From assembly GCA_937883755.1 (NCBI GenBank), contig CAKZYA010000012.1, positions 59,143 through 123,142 of the forward strand: a stretch of 64,000 nt of DNA, given 5' to 3'. The notes under the pieces were generated by a model, which was given only the letters and a program-made list of their open reading frames with translations, did not search any database and was not told the origin of the DNA. Position numbers and translations under genes: made by a program. Below, piece after piece: positions 36,979 to 46,256 of the stretch (the stretch's first letter is position 1; the number at the start of each line of letters is the position of its first letter). Source of the stretch: an uncultured Flammeovirgaceae bacterium. Lineage in GTDB: Bacteria > Bacteroidota > Bacteroidia > Cytophagales > Cyclobacteriaceae.

Positions 36979-37103
36979 AAATGGAAACTAGAACGGTTCC
37001 TGCTGGAACTGGATACCGAAGACTGGAAAAAGGTGAATGTGAAGGGTAGAAGAACGAGGCAAACGGTAAGAATGGTGGACTGTGGACAAATGACAATTAA
37101 CTA
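36979..37103. other. repeat-like spacer between yeaH and spoVR
   Basis: This purine-rich 125-base spacer includes ACTGTGGAC (37079-37087), which also occurs at 50418-50426, and related tggac/tggaa words. No gene or terminator is seen. Confidence 0.55.
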
Positions 37104-38612
37104 ATGGACAAAGAAAAATATAGAGCGATGTTCAGCAATCCCAATTGGGATTTTGAGACCCTTCAGGCAGCGGATGAAGTAACTGACTGGATAGGGAAGG
37201 AGTTCTTTAAGCTGGATACGTATCCCAACCAGATTGAAATCGTCACATCGGAGCAAATGCTGGATGCCTACGCGCTGGTAGGGCTGCCGACCACCTATCC
37301 GCACTGGAAGTTTGGGAAAGATTTTGTAATGAATCAGAATAGCTATAAGAAGGGCAAAATGGGACTTTCTTACGAGATGGTCATAAATTCAGATCCCTGT
37401 ATTAGCTACAATATGGAGAATAATACCACCTGTATGATGGTATTAGTCATTGCCCACGCTTGCCAGGGACATAACGCTTTTTTCAAAAATAACTACTTGT
37501 TTAAGGAGTGGACATCGGCCGAGTCTATTCTGGATTATATGGTATTTGCACGCGACTTCGTAATGCGTTGTGAAGATGAGTTTGGTTGGGAAGAGGTAGA
37601 GGGAGTGCTTGATGCCTGCCACGCACTGATGGACTATGGGATTGATAAATACAAAAAACCACCCAAGCTTTCGCCTGCCAAGGAGGAAGCCCGCTTGCGC
37701 CGTTTAGCCAAAGTCAAAACAGAGAATTACAATGAGCTGCTGCGGACATTGCCAGAAGGTTTAAAAAAGCGCAGTCAGAAAGGTGAGAAGAAATCTAAAT
37801 TTCCGGCTGAACCCGAAGAAAACATTCTCTACTTCATCGAGAAAAATGCCCCTAGATTGCCCGTCTGGAAGCGGGAGCTTATCCGGATTGTGCGGAAAGT
37901 AGCCCAGTACTACTACCCGCAGGGCATGACCAAAGTGATGAATGAAGGCTTTGCCACCTTCATGCACTATCATATCATCAACAAAATGTTTGAGGAGGGT
38001 TATCTGGACGATGGTTTTATGCTAGAGTTCATCAAAAGCCACAGTGGGGTAATCTTTCAGCCACCTTATAATAGTCCGTATTTCTCTGGCCTGAATCCCT
38101 ACACCTTGGGCTTCAATATTTTCATGGATATCAAGCGAATTTGTCAAGAACCCACTGATGAAGACTGTAGCTGGTTTCCCAACCTGATTGGTAAAGATTG
38201 GCTGGAAGAAGTGCATCTGGCGATGGAAAACTTTCGAGATGATAGCTTTATTGCTCAGTATCTGTCCCCTAAAGTCATCCGCGACATGCGGTTATTTTCT
38301 GTTCTGGACGACGAAGACGAAGAGTTCTACGAAATCATGTCGATTCACAACGAGCGGGGCTACCGTAAAATTCGGGAAGCACTTAGTAAGCAGTATGATC
38401 GTTCGTACCGAGTGCCTAATATTCAGGTAGAAAATATGGATACACATAAGACCAGCAAGCTTACCCTGATTCATAAAATTCAGAATGATCGCTTATTGGA
38501 TGAAGACGAAGCTGAAGAAACTATCCGATACCTACGCTACTTGTGGGAATTCCCAGTAGAGCTACATTCTCGTAATCGCGCCGGAATTGATGAGGATTTC
38601 TACGAATGTTGA
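37104..38612 (+). CDS. spoVR: SpoVR/YcgB family protein
   Basis: This 502-residue protein matches the SpoVR family. Conserved parts are IEIVTSEQMLDAYALVGLPT, YSHWKFGKDF-like TYPHWKFGKDF, YEMVINSDPCISY, CQGHNAFFKNN and YYPQGMTKVMNEGFATFMHY. The last has the WATWMH-like core with histidine pairs that may bind a metal. It is the third member of the conserved prkA-yeaH-spoVR module, whose biochemical function is still unresolved; SpoVR is needed for spore cortex in Bacillus but is widespread in non-sporulating bacteria. Confidence 0.93.
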   Translation: MDKEKYRAMFSNPNWDFETLQAADEVTDWIGKEFFKLDTYPNQIEIVTSEQMLDAYALVGLPTTYPHWKFGKDFVMNQNSYKKGKMGLSYEMVINSDPCISYNMENNTTCMMVLVIAHACQGHNAFFKNNYLFKEWTSAESILDYMVFARDFVMRCEDEFGWEEVEGVLDACHALMDYGIDKYKKPPKLSPAKEEARLRRLAKVKTENYNELLRTLPEGLKKRSQKGEKKSKFPAEPEENILYFIEKNAPRLPVWKRELIRIVRKVAQYYYPQGMTKVMNEGFATFMHYHIINKMFEEGYLDDGFMLEFIKSHSGVIFQPPYNSPYFSGLNPYTLGFNIFMDIKRICQEPTDEDCSWFPNLIGKDWLEEVHLAMENFRDDSFIAQYLSPKVIRDMRLFSVLDDEDEEFYEIMSIHNERGYRKIREALSKQYDRSYRVPNIQVENMDTHKTSKLTLIHKIQNDRLLDEDEAEETIRYLRYLWEFPVELHSRNRAGIDEDFYEC

Positions 38613-38842
38613 ATGCTGTGTTCAGGTGTTATTATTCATAGTTCTCAAGTTTTAAGGTCAGTAAGTTTTAACACTAGACGTCGGGCACTTGAACGCTAAT
38701 AACTACGGGCTCCTGACAAGATCTGTAACTTCTAAACTTATAACCACACCAAGAAGGCCTTTAAACCTGGAACTTTTTAACCTGAACACAATCCCACTTC
38801 ATCTTTTGGGAAAATTCTAAATTCCGTCCATCTTTGTCACGC

Positions 38843-39469
38843 ATGGATTTGTCAGCTATCCGAAATATTATTTTTGATTTGGGGGGAGTGATTATTGACC
38901 TGGATGTTCAAGCAACTTTTGCTGGGTTTGCTTCGGTTAATCGTAATCCAGACGCTAGCAAGCTTTCGTTAGACGAAGTAGGATTGTTGCTGGACTACGA
39001 AAAGGGCTTAATCAGCAGTGAAGCTTTTCGTGCGGGGATTCACGAAGTTTTGGAAAACCCTTCTTTGACAGATGAGAAGATTGATAAAGTCTGGAACAGC
39101 ATGCTGTTAAGTATTCCTGAAGAAAGGTTGGCGTTAATTCAGCGTCTGGCGCAGAACTACCGATTGTTTGTGCTGAGTAACACCAATGAAATCCATGTCA
39201 CGGCTTTCAACCAAATTGTTGAACAGGTAAGCGGACAACCTACCATCGATGCCTTCTTTGAGAAAGTATATTTTTCCCATGAGGTCAAGATGCGGAAGCC
39301 TGAGCAGCAGATTTACGAGCACGTACTAGAGGATAGCCAACTCAAACCAGAAGAAACGCTTTTTTTGGACGATAAGCAAGAAAACCTTTTGGCTGCCCAG
39401 GAAGTAGGTATTGGCACTATCCAAGTTACTCCCCGACAAGATATTCTTTCCATTTTTGCTAATTTATGA
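38843..39469 (+). CDS. HAD family phosphatase
   Basis: This is a 208-residue HAD hydrolase of the YihX/subfamily IA type. Motif I is FDLGGVIIDLD (nucleophile Asp12), motif II LSNTNEIH, motif III the Lys in KMRKPEQQIY and motif IV LFLDDKQENL. I chose the ATG at 38843 instead of the longer TTG-started frame at 38834, because FDLGGV then starts at the family-typical position. Substrate probably a sugar phosphate or nucleotide. It overlaps the next gene by 4 bases (ATGA), so both are coupled. Confidence 0.85.
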   Translation: MDLSAIRNIIFDLGGVIIDLDVQATFAGFASVNRNPDASKLSLDEVGLLLDYEKGLISSEAFRAGIHEVLENPSLTDEKIDKVWNSMLLSIPEERLALIQRLAQNYRLFVLSNTNEIHVTAFNQIVEQVSGQPTIDAFFEKVYFSHEVKMRKPEQQIYEHVLEDSQLKPEETLFLDDKQENLLAAQEVGIGTIQVTPRQDILSIFANL

Positions 39470-40713
39470 TAGAACGCTACCGCCGTTGGGGAATTCACCT
39501 GATTTTATTTCTCGTTACACTTACCACTACCACTTTTGCTGGAACTGAGTGGCAGTTTATGCGCTTTGTCGGCTGGGATGCCCATCCTATCACCTGGGAG
39601 TGGTTTGTAAAAGGATTCGCTTTCTCGTTACCATTTTTAGGGGTGTTGACCATTCACGAATTTGGGCATTACTTTACTGCTAAATGGCATAAGGTAAAGG
39701 TCACATTGCCCTACTATATTCCGTTTTGGTTTGGTTTTTTGGGCTGGATCGGACTGTACGGACTGCCCTCAATCGGAACAATGGGGGCAGTCATCCGAAT
39801 CAAAGATCATATCAACTCCCGCAAGCAGTTTTTTGATATTGGGATTGCCGGACCTCTGGCCGGCTTTATCGCTGCTCTCGGGGTACTTTATTATGGTTTT
39901 ACCCATCTGCCTCCTAAGGAAAATATTTACGAGATTCACCCTGAATATCAGTATTTTGGAGACGATTTTGAGGAGATAGTTTATCAACAAGATACTTTTT
40001 TTCTTACCAAAGACTACGAACAGCAGTTTGGTCCTGCACCTACTTATTGGCCTGATACCATGCGTTTTGGCCCCAGTGATGCCTCGTTTGCCTTAGGTAG
40101 TAATCTACTCATGACTTTCTTTGAAGAATACGTTGCCCCCGAAGGTGACTGGGTGCCCAACCCCTACGAGATTATTCACTATCCCTGGATTTTTGCTGGA
40201 TACCTCGCTCTATTTTTTACTGCACTCAATCTGATTCCGATTGGGCAACTTGATGGCGGGCATATTCTCTATGGGTTGATCGGTGCTCAATGGCATCAAA
40301 AGGTATCGGCCACCTTGTTTATTCTATTTGTTTTCTATGCGGGGCTAGGCACAGTTACGATGACGGATATGTTTATAGAATCGGTTTGGGGTATACCACT
40401 GTTTTATATCTCATTTCCGTTTTATTTAATGTTTTTGTATATACTCTTCTCCCGATTAGCCCGTTCCCCTCAGACGAATTTGATGGTAGCTGTGGCGATA
40501 TTTACGACTCAGTTTCTTATTTCTTCTTATTTAAATGTACAGGGGTATGCTGGGTGGTTAGTTTTTGCTTTTCTGATTGGTCGGGTTCTGGGTATTTACC
40601 ATCCGGTCACACTTATTAACGAGCCGCTCTCGTCAGGTCGTAAGGTGCTAGGCTGGATCGCATTATTGGTATTTGTTCTCTGTTTTACCCCCAACCCGTT
40701 TGGCACTTCTTGA
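39466..40713 (+). CDS. site-2 protease family (M50) membrane metalloprotease
   Basis: This 415-residue polytopic protein has the zinc motif HEFGHYF at 64-70 in a transmembrane segment and a second motif GQLDGGHILYGL giving the Asp ligand, as in site-2 proteases. Several transmembrane helices follow at the C-terminus. A loop of about 70 residues between the two sites lies outside the membrane. Site-2 proteases cut membrane proteins within the bilayer, often anti-sigma factors; no anti-sigma gene is adjacent. Translationally coupled to the HAD gene. Confidence 0.88.
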   Translation: MIERYRRWGIHLILFLVTLTTTTFAGTEWQFMRFVGWDAHPITWEWFVKGFAFSLPFLGVLTIHEFGHYFTAKWHKVKVTLPYYIPFWFGFLGWIGLYGLPSIGTMGAVIRIKDHINSRKQFFDIGIAGPLAGFIAALGVLYYGFTHLPPKENIYEIHPEYQYFGDDFEEIVYQQDTFFLTKDYEQQFGPAPTYWPDTMRFGPSDASFALGSNLLMTFFEEYVAPEGDWVPNPYEIIHYPWIFAGYLALFFTALNLIPIGQLDGGHILYGLIGAQWHQKVSATLFILFVFYAGLGTVTMTDMFIESVWGIPLFYISFPFYLMFLYILFSRLARSPQTNLMVAVAIFTTQFLISSYLNVQGYAGWLVFAFLIGRVLGIYHPVTLINEPLSSGRKVLGWIALLVFVLCFTPNPFGTS

Positions 40714-40819
40714 TCACTAATAAGTTTTTTAGCTATTAAAGTAAGTGGACAGTTAGCTGAGAAAACAGGAGAAAAGCCATTCAATATAGTTGGTTCAGCT
40801 GATAGCTTAGAAATTACAG

Positions 40820-40840
40820 AATGCTTACCAGCTAAGCATT
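40820..40840 (+). terminator. 8-bp perfect hairpin in the mpgS upstream region
   Basis: AATGCTTA (40820-40827) pairs with TAAGCATT (40833-40840), with a 5-base loop. There is no T-run after it, so it may instead be a regulatory or mRNA-stabilising hairpin between the M50 gene and mpgS. Confidence 0.4.
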
Positions 40841-40911
40841 ATTGAGGGAAAGTTCCAAAGATTCTGTTAGCATTTTGTTAAATCTGCAAAAGGATAGACC
40901 GATTAAAAGAT

Positions 40912-40923
40912 AAATACGTATTT
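40912..40923. promoter_or_regulatory. 12-bp perfect palindrome upstream of mpgS
   Basis: AAATACGTATTT ends 30 bases before the mpgS ATG. Its position fits an operator overlapping the promoter; no named regulator can be assigned. Confidence 0.4.
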
Positions 40924-40953
40924 TCACGTTCATCCTTACCTATACTAGATACT

Positions 40954-42255
40954 ATGAGAATTGAAATACCCCGCGAGGTAGAACGCTTTGGTCCAATTAT
41001 GTTTCATGATGTGCAAAAGGTTTACGAACTGGATGCCGGACTAAAATTTGCTAAAAACGAGGGAAAAGAAAACTCAACCATTGTTCGTCTTTCTTACGAG
41101 TCAATCAATGAGATTGAGCAGCAAATGGTAATTGTGGTTCCAGTGATGGAAGAGCGAATCAAATTAATTGAAGGAGTACTCTGTGGTATTCCTAACGATT
41201 GTCTTACCATTGTTGTGTCCAATAGCCCTCGCGAACCGATCGACCGCTTTTTTATTGAGAAAGATGCCATTGAGCATGCCGCTCGGTTTATGAATAAAAA
41301 CATACTGGTTGTTCACCAAAAAGACCCTTTATTGGCAAAGGCCTGCATAGCATCCGGTTATAAGTATATTCTGGATAAGGAGAATAAAGTGATGAATGGC
41401 AAAGCCGAAGGAATGATCTTGGGAACAATCTTAGCCAACTTAACTGGGCGAAAATATATTGGCTTCATTGATTCGGATAACTTCTTTCCCGGCGCAGTGC
41501 TGGAGTATGTGAAAGAATACTGTGCAGGTTTTAGCCTGGCTAAGTCGCGCTACTCTATGGTGCGAATTTCGTGGCATAGTAAACCTAAAATAGTCCAGTC
41601 TAACCTGTTTTTTGCCAAACGAGGGCGAGCATCGGAGCATACCAATCGTATATTGAATTCACTTATCAGTCAGTACACGGGCTACGGTACCGAAATTATC
41701 AAGACGGGTAACGCCGGGGAACACGCTATGTCGATGGATTTAGCCGCGAAATTAGATTTTTCGTCTGGTTATTCTATTGAGCCTTATCATTACATCAATA
41801 TGCTGGAAAGGTTCGGAGGTATCATCGGCAATCCGGAAAAAGATGTAATGAAAAACCGCATTGAACTTTTTCAAATTGAATCGCGCAACCCGCACTTGCA
41901 CGAAGTGAAAGGGGATGTGCATGTGCAAGATATGAGCCGGGCGGCAATGGAAGTAATTTACCGCTCACCTATTTGCCCGGATACACTTAAAAAGGAAATT
42001 CTGGACGATCTGTACAATCGTAAACTGCTGAAGTCTGGCGAAAAGTTGCCTGAGACGCTATCGTACTATCCGGCTATTTGTAACGCCGATCTGAAAAAGT
42101 TTGCGAAAACATTAGAAAGTCACGAGTACGCTAAGCACTTTAAGGCTACCGCAGTGAAAAAGGTGAAAAATGAAACTCCCGGCCTGATGCGCGAGAAAGT
42201 CAGTGACCCTGGCGAATTGTTACCTGACCAAGAAAAGATATTGGAAATGAAGTAG
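40954..42255 (+). CDS. mpgS: mannosyl-3-phosphoglycerate synthase
   Basis: This 433-residue enzyme transfers mannose from GDP-mannose to 3-phosphoglycerate. The family N-terminus MRIEIPREVERFGPIMFHDVQKVYELDAG is nearly identical in pattern to known MpgS proteins. The metal/nucleotide part includes GFIDSDNFFPG; the middle has the PYHYINMLERFGG motif. It is the committed step to mannosylglycerate, a compatible solute used against salt or heat stress. The phosphatase gene follows 5 bases later. The upstream palindrome could mediate osmotic control. Confidence 0.93.
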   Translation: MRIEIPREVERFGPIMFHDVQKVYELDAGLKFAKNEGKENSTIVRLSYESINEIEQQMVIVVPVMEERIKLIEGVLCGIPNDCLTIVVSNSPREPIDRFFIEKDAIEHAARFMNKNILVVHQKDPLLAKACIASGYKYILDKENKVMNGKAEGMILGTILANLTGRKYIGFIDSDNFFPGAVLEYVKEYCAGFSLAKSRYSMVRISWHSKPKIVQSNLFFAKRGRASEHTNRILNSLISQYTGYGTEIIKTGNAGEHAMSMDLAAKLDFSSGYSIEPYHYINMLERFGGIIGNPEKDVMKNRIELFQIESRNPHLHEVKGDVHVQDMSRAAMEVIYRSPICPDTLKKEILDDLYNRKLLKSGEKLPETLSYYPAICNADLKKFAKTLESHEYAKHFKATAVKKVKNETPGLMREKVSDPGELLPDQEKILEMK

Positions 42256-42260
42256 TTAAG

Positions 42261-43088
42261 ATGAAATCAATCATCTTTACCGATCTCGACGGAACCCTGC
42301 TGGATTTTCAAAATTACTCTTATTCAGTAGTAGAATCAAGCGTTTATCAGCTTCAGGCACAGTTTATTCCAGTGATATTTTGCTCGTCAAAAACTAAGAC
42401 AGAGCAGCAATACTATAGAAAAGCATTACATAATACTCATCCGTTTATTGTAGAAAATGGTAGCGCAGTTTTTATACCAGTAGGCTATTTTCCTTTTAGG
42501 ACTTCTGAAAAGGTCACTGACTATACAGTCACTGAGATTGATGGGTTTGAGGTTATAGTACTGGGGGAAACTTTCTCAAAAGTTCGGCAGGGCATTGAGC
42601 AAGCCCGACGTGAAGTCGATCTACAATTATGGGGCTACACTGATTTATCGCTGAAAGAAATCATGGAGATTACCCACTTAGAGAGCGAGTTTGCTCAGCG
42701 AGCCGCTACCCGCGATTTCTCCGAAACTCTTCTCAAGGGTGGTAAATCCAGCGAAAAATTTAAAGAGTTTCAAGAGCTACTTGTTGCACAAAATCTATCC
42801 TGCGTGTCGGGTGGTAAATTTCATACCGTAATGGGGGCTGGTAGTGATAAGGGTAGGGCAGTTCAAGTCCTAACCAAGCTGTTTAATATTCAATTTGGTA
42901 GGATTCAAACAATTGGTTTGGGCGATTCTGCCAATGATTTACCTTTACTTCAGGCGGTTGATCAAGGCTTCTTGGTTCAGCGGCAAGATGGCTCTTGGTT
43001 AGATGTTGATGATGAAAGTATTCAAAAGGTAAAAGGAGTTGGCCCCGAAGGTTGGGTGAAGGTAGCCCAATCACTGATTTCCGTATAA
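42261..43088 (+). CDS. mpgP: mannosyl-3-phosphoglycerate phosphatase
   Basis: This 275-residue HAD-IIB phosphatase removes the phosphate of mannosyl-3-phosphoglycerate to give mannosylglycerate. Motif I is FTDLDGTLLD (residues 5-14); motif II CSSKTKTEQ; motif III involves the Lys in SVSGGKFHTVMGAGSDKG; motif IV is GLGDSANDLPLL. The position 5 bases after mpgS makes the two-gene pathway explicit. The 3' end overlaps the converging DNA ligase gene by 18 bases. Confidence 0.92.
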   Translation: MKSIIFTDLDGTLLDFQNYSYSVVESSVYQLQAQFIPVIFCSSKTKTEQQYYRKALHNTHPFIVENGSAVFIPVGYFPFRTSEKVTDYTVTEIDGFEVIVLGETFSKVRQGIEQARREVDLQLWGYTDLSLKEIMEITHLESEFAQRAATRDFSETLLKGGKSSEKFKEFQELLVAQNLSCVSGGKFHTVMGAGSDKGRAVQVLTKLFNIQFGRIQTIGLGDSANDLPLLQAVDQGFLVQRQDGSWLDVDDESIQKVKGVGPEGWVKVAQSLISV

Positions 43089-44687
43089 ATCTAATAATTT
43101 CCTAAGCTCAACCAGCGTATTAGCTTCTTCCGGTGGTTTATCTTGCCGCCAGCGTATAATACGGGGAAATCGCAATGCTACGCCCGATTTGTGGCGAGAT
43201 GACTTCTGAATACCCTCAAACGCAATTTCAAATACCAATTCAGGGTTTACCGACCGAACAGGCCCGAACTTTTCCCGAGTATTACGTTTTACGAACGCAT
43301 CGACCTGGCGCATTTCTTCATCGGTTAACCCTGAGTAAGCTTTAGCAAAAGGTACTAATCGGCGTTCCCCATCGTATTCATCCCACACTGCGAATGTATA
43401 GTCGGAGTATAATCCTGAACGCCGTCCGCTACCTCGCTGGGCATTAATCAACACTCCATCAATGGTAAGTGGATCAATTTTCCATTTCCACCAATCGCCT
43501 CGTTTACGGCCGACGCGGTACGGACTGACTTTACGTTTGAGCATAAAACCCTCCGCCATTAAGGAGCGGGATTGCTCCTGAAGTGTAGCCAGAGCATCCC
43601 AATCATCGGCTTCCACTGTATCGGATAGTAAAAAATAGGAAGCCTCATCTTTAACTTGCTCGTGAATCTCTTCTAACTTCTCTCGCCGTTTTGCTATCGA
43701 CCACTCCCGAATATCTTCACCTTGCCACTCCAGCAGATCATAAGCCAGTAACACCACTGGGGCTTTTTTTAAGATAGCCTTAGAGACGTTTTTTCGTCCG
43801 ATACGGGTTTGCAGCAGTGCAAATGGTAATATTTGATCACTGGCAAACGGTAATATTTCTCCGTCAATCACCGTTCCTGAGGGCAATATTTTCGCAAAGC
43901 CAGCCAGTTCAGGAAACTTATCAGTAACTAACTCTTCGCCTCGCGACCAGATGTAGTGCTTGCCTTCTCGCACAACTACCTGTCCCCGAATGCCATCCCA
44001 TTTCCACTCCACTTGCCATTCATCTACTGAACCTAAGTTTTCCACCTCATCGCTGGTAACCGGATGCGCCAGAAAGAAAGGGTAGGGGCGGGATAAATTA
44101 TCTTCTTGGTTTTCTTCCAGCACTAGCGACTCAAACGAAACATCGTTCGGGTTCCAGTCACCCATTAGGCGATGAGCTACGACGGTTTTATCAATATTCG
44201 TTTGCTGAGCTAGTGCTCGGAACGCTAGGTTTTGGGAAATACCAATCCGAAAGCTGCTCGTCATTAATTTAGTAAATACCAACTTTTCGGGCTGAGTCAT
44301 CTGCTGCCAGGCAGCTAGTATTCGTGCTTTCTTTTCGCCTTCTTCTAATTGGTGCAAACCCTGAAGATAGTCTACCCAATATGCCAGTGGCTGATCCTGA
44401 GTATCCGTCGGTGGAGGTAGAAGTAAAGAAATGGTTTCAGCTAAATCGCCCACAAATGAATAAGATTCCCGGAATAGCCATTCGGGCAATGCAGTCAGCT
44501 CCATCGTCCAGGTTTTTAGCAAGGTAGAATTTACCGGACGCTTGGGGCGTTTATGGCTGAAAAACGCAATTACCCATAGTTTATCCCGATCAGGGGCAGT
44601 AGCGAAATACTCCCGGAGCAGTGCTACTTTTTCATTGGTTTTGTTCGTTTGATCAAGCTCAACAAATAACTGGGCAAACTGCTTCAT
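43071..44687 (-). CDS. ATP-dependent DNA ligase
   Basis: This 538-residue protein has an N-terminal DNA-binding domain (about 1-200), an adenylation domain with the nucleophilic Lys in EWKWDGIRGQ (KxDGxR motif), downstream motifs DGEIL and LLAYDLLEW, and KWKIDP (motif V). A C-terminal OB-fold follows (RRLVPFAKAYSG onward). Its length and order fit the bacterial 'LigB/LigC-type' ATP ligases involved in DNA repair beside the essential NAD-dependent LigA. I use the ATG at 44687; a TTG at 44702 adds five residues not seen in homologues. Overlaps mpgP by 18 bases at the 3' end. Confidence 0.9.
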   Translation of the reverse strand: MKQFAQLFVELDQTNKTNEKVALLREYFATAPDRDKLWVIAFFSHKRPKRPVNSTLLKTWTMELTALPEWLFRESYSFVGDLAETISLLLPPPTDTQDQPLAYWVDYLQGLHQLEEGEKKARILAAWQQMTQPEKLVFTKLMTSSFRIGISQNLAFRALAQQTNIDKTVVAHRLMGDWNPNDVSFESLVLEENQEDNLSRPYPFFLAHPVTSDEVENLGSVDEWQVEWKWDGIRGQVVVREGKHYIWSRGEELVTDKFPELAGFAKILPSGTVIDGEILPFASDQILPFALLQTRIGRKNVSKAILKKAPVVLLAYDLLEWQGEDIREWSIAKRREKLEEIHEQVKDEASYFLLSDTVEADDWDALATLQEQSRSLMAEGFMLKRKVSPYRVGRKRGDWWKWKIDPLTIDGVLINAQRGSGRRSGLYSDYTFAVWDEYDGERRLVPFAKAYSGLTDEEMRQVDAFVKRNTREKFGPVRSVNPELVFEIAFEGIQKSSRHKSGVALRFPRIIRWRQDKPPEEANTLVELRKLLDLYGNQ

Positions 44688-44720
44688 AATCAAAAATGCC
44701 AACTTGTGAAAACAGTAAAT

Positions 44721-44745
44721 GTTTTGTATCTCGGCGGTACAAAAC
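44721..44745. promoter_or_regulatory. inverted repeat between divergent ligase and sulfatase genes
   Basis: GTTTTGTA (44721-44728) and TACAAAAC (44738-44745) form a perfect 8-bp inverted repeat with a 9-base centre. It sits between the ligase start (44687, minus) and the sulfatase start (44759, plus), and so could bind one regulator for both. Confidence 0.4.
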
Positions 44746-44758
44746 CTAACCTACTGCT

Positions 44759-46159
44759 ATGAGAAATATGACTCTCGTTATCATATTTTTGCTTCTTCAT
44801 CGAGTATCAGATGCCCAAAGTGTATCTGAGCGGCCTAATATTATTGTGTTTATCGCTGATGATGCCGGGTGGCGCGACTTTGGCTGCTACGGAAATCCTG
44901 TGATTCAGACCCCTAATATTGATCAATTAGCAGCGGAAGGTATTCAGTTTAATAATGTTTTTTTGACTACTCCGCAGTGTAGCCCTACCCGAACGAGCTT
45001 GCTCACTGGACAGTTTGCCCACACACTACGTACGGAAGATTTGCACACGCCCCTGAAAACAAGCCAAAAGACGGTAGCTCACCACTTAAATGAAGCGGGC
45101 TACTATACCGCTCTGCTGGGAAAATCGCATATTGGAAAAGAAGCCACTGCGGAGTTTGATTACTTCAACCCGGGTAAAGGAAATCCTCGCGGGCAAGATT
45201 TAGAGACTGTGCTAGAAGAAGCTGGAGAACAACCAGTTTTTACCTGGTTTGCTTTTTTTGACCCTCACCGCAGTTATAAGTCTCACACGATTGCCAATCC
45301 GCATAACCCCGATGATGTAGTAGTTGCCCCCTATCTGGCTGATACTCCCGAAACCCGGCTAGATTTAGCTATGTACTACGATGAAATCGCCCGAATGGAT
45401 AGTACTATTGGCGCAGCGTTGCAGATTTTGGAGGATCGGGGTGAACGAGAGAATACGGTCATTTTCTTTATGACGGACAACGGTAAACCCTTCACTCGGG
45501 CAAAAGGTACGTTATACGATGAAGGGGTGAAAACCCCGTTTATCGTAAACTGGCCGACTCAGATAAAACAAGAAAGTACGGATGATAACTTACTGACAAC
45601 TTTGCGATTAGCCCCAACTATTCTTGATTTGGCCGGGGCTGAAATTCCTACATCTATGTACGCGGAAAGCATGGTTCCATCGTTGGTAAATCAAGAGCGA
45701 GTGGTTGATGAGTTCGTATTTAGCGAGCGTAACTGGCACGATTGTGACGAACACATGCGGAGTGTGCGAAGCGATAGTTTTAAGCTGATTGTAAACAGCT
45801 ATATTGAGCTTCCGCATGGTACTGCGGCTGATTTAGCTGGAAGCTTATCTCACCAATCATTATTAAGACTGAAGGAGGAGGGAAAACTCAGTGAAGCCCA
45901 GTCCTTGGTTTTTCAAGTGCCTCGGGCGGGTATTGAACTATACGACGTAATTAATGACCCTTATGAGCTAAATAATCTGGCATTTAGGGCAGAATATCGC
46001 CCAGTGATTCGTAAGCATTATGAAGTTTTACAGCAATGGATGCAAGAAACTGATGATTTTCCACCGCATTATCGCCGAAGGTACGACAATACCGACCGCG
46101 TTACTGGTGCTATGTTTAGGTTCAATCCTCCTGAAATGTACGCCCCATTACCAAATTAA
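44759..46159 (+). CDS. secreted sulfatase (type I, Cys-type)
   Basis: This 466-residue protein has a signal peptide (cleavage near SDAQS), the metal-binding FIADDAGWRDFGCYG, the formylglycine motif CSPTRTSLLTGQ with Cys74 (the residue modified by FGE-type or anSME-type enzymes), and MTDNGKPF and FVFSERNWHD later, the pattern of heparan N-sulfatase-like and family S1 sulfatases. It cuts sulfate esters from sulfated glycans in the periplasm, as is common in marine Bacteroidota. No maturation enzyme gene is in the window. The 5' end faces the ligase gene. Confidence 0.9.
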   Translation: MRNMTLVIIFLLLHRVSDAQSVSERPNIIVFIADDAGWRDFGCYGNPVIQTPNIDQLAAEGIQFNNVFLTTPQCSPTRTSLLTGQFAHTLRTEDLHTPLKTSQKTVAHHLNEAGYYTALLGKSHIGKEATAEFDYFNPGKGNPRGQDLETVLEEAGEQPVFTWFAFFDPHRSYKSHTIANPHNPDDVVVAPYLADTPETRLDLAMYYDEIARMDSTIGAALQILEDRGERENTVIFFMTDNGKPFTRAKGTLYDEGVKTPFIVNWPTQIKQESTDDNLLTTLRLAPTILDLAGAEIPTSMYAESMVPSLVNQERVVDEFVFSERNWHDCDEHMRSVRSDSFKLIVNSYIELPHGTAADLAGSLSHQSLLRLKEEGKLSEAQSLVFQVPRAGIELYDVINDPYELNNLAFRAEYRPVIRKHYEVLQQWMQETDDFPPHYRRRYDNTDRVTGAMFRFNPPEMYAPLPN

Positions 46160-46256
46160 TTAAAATAATACAATTTATTAGTAATAAAGCAATATAATAA
46201 TCGTTTCTATTTTTTAAGAAATGTATCAAAGTAAGTTTTATATGACTTTTTTTTAG

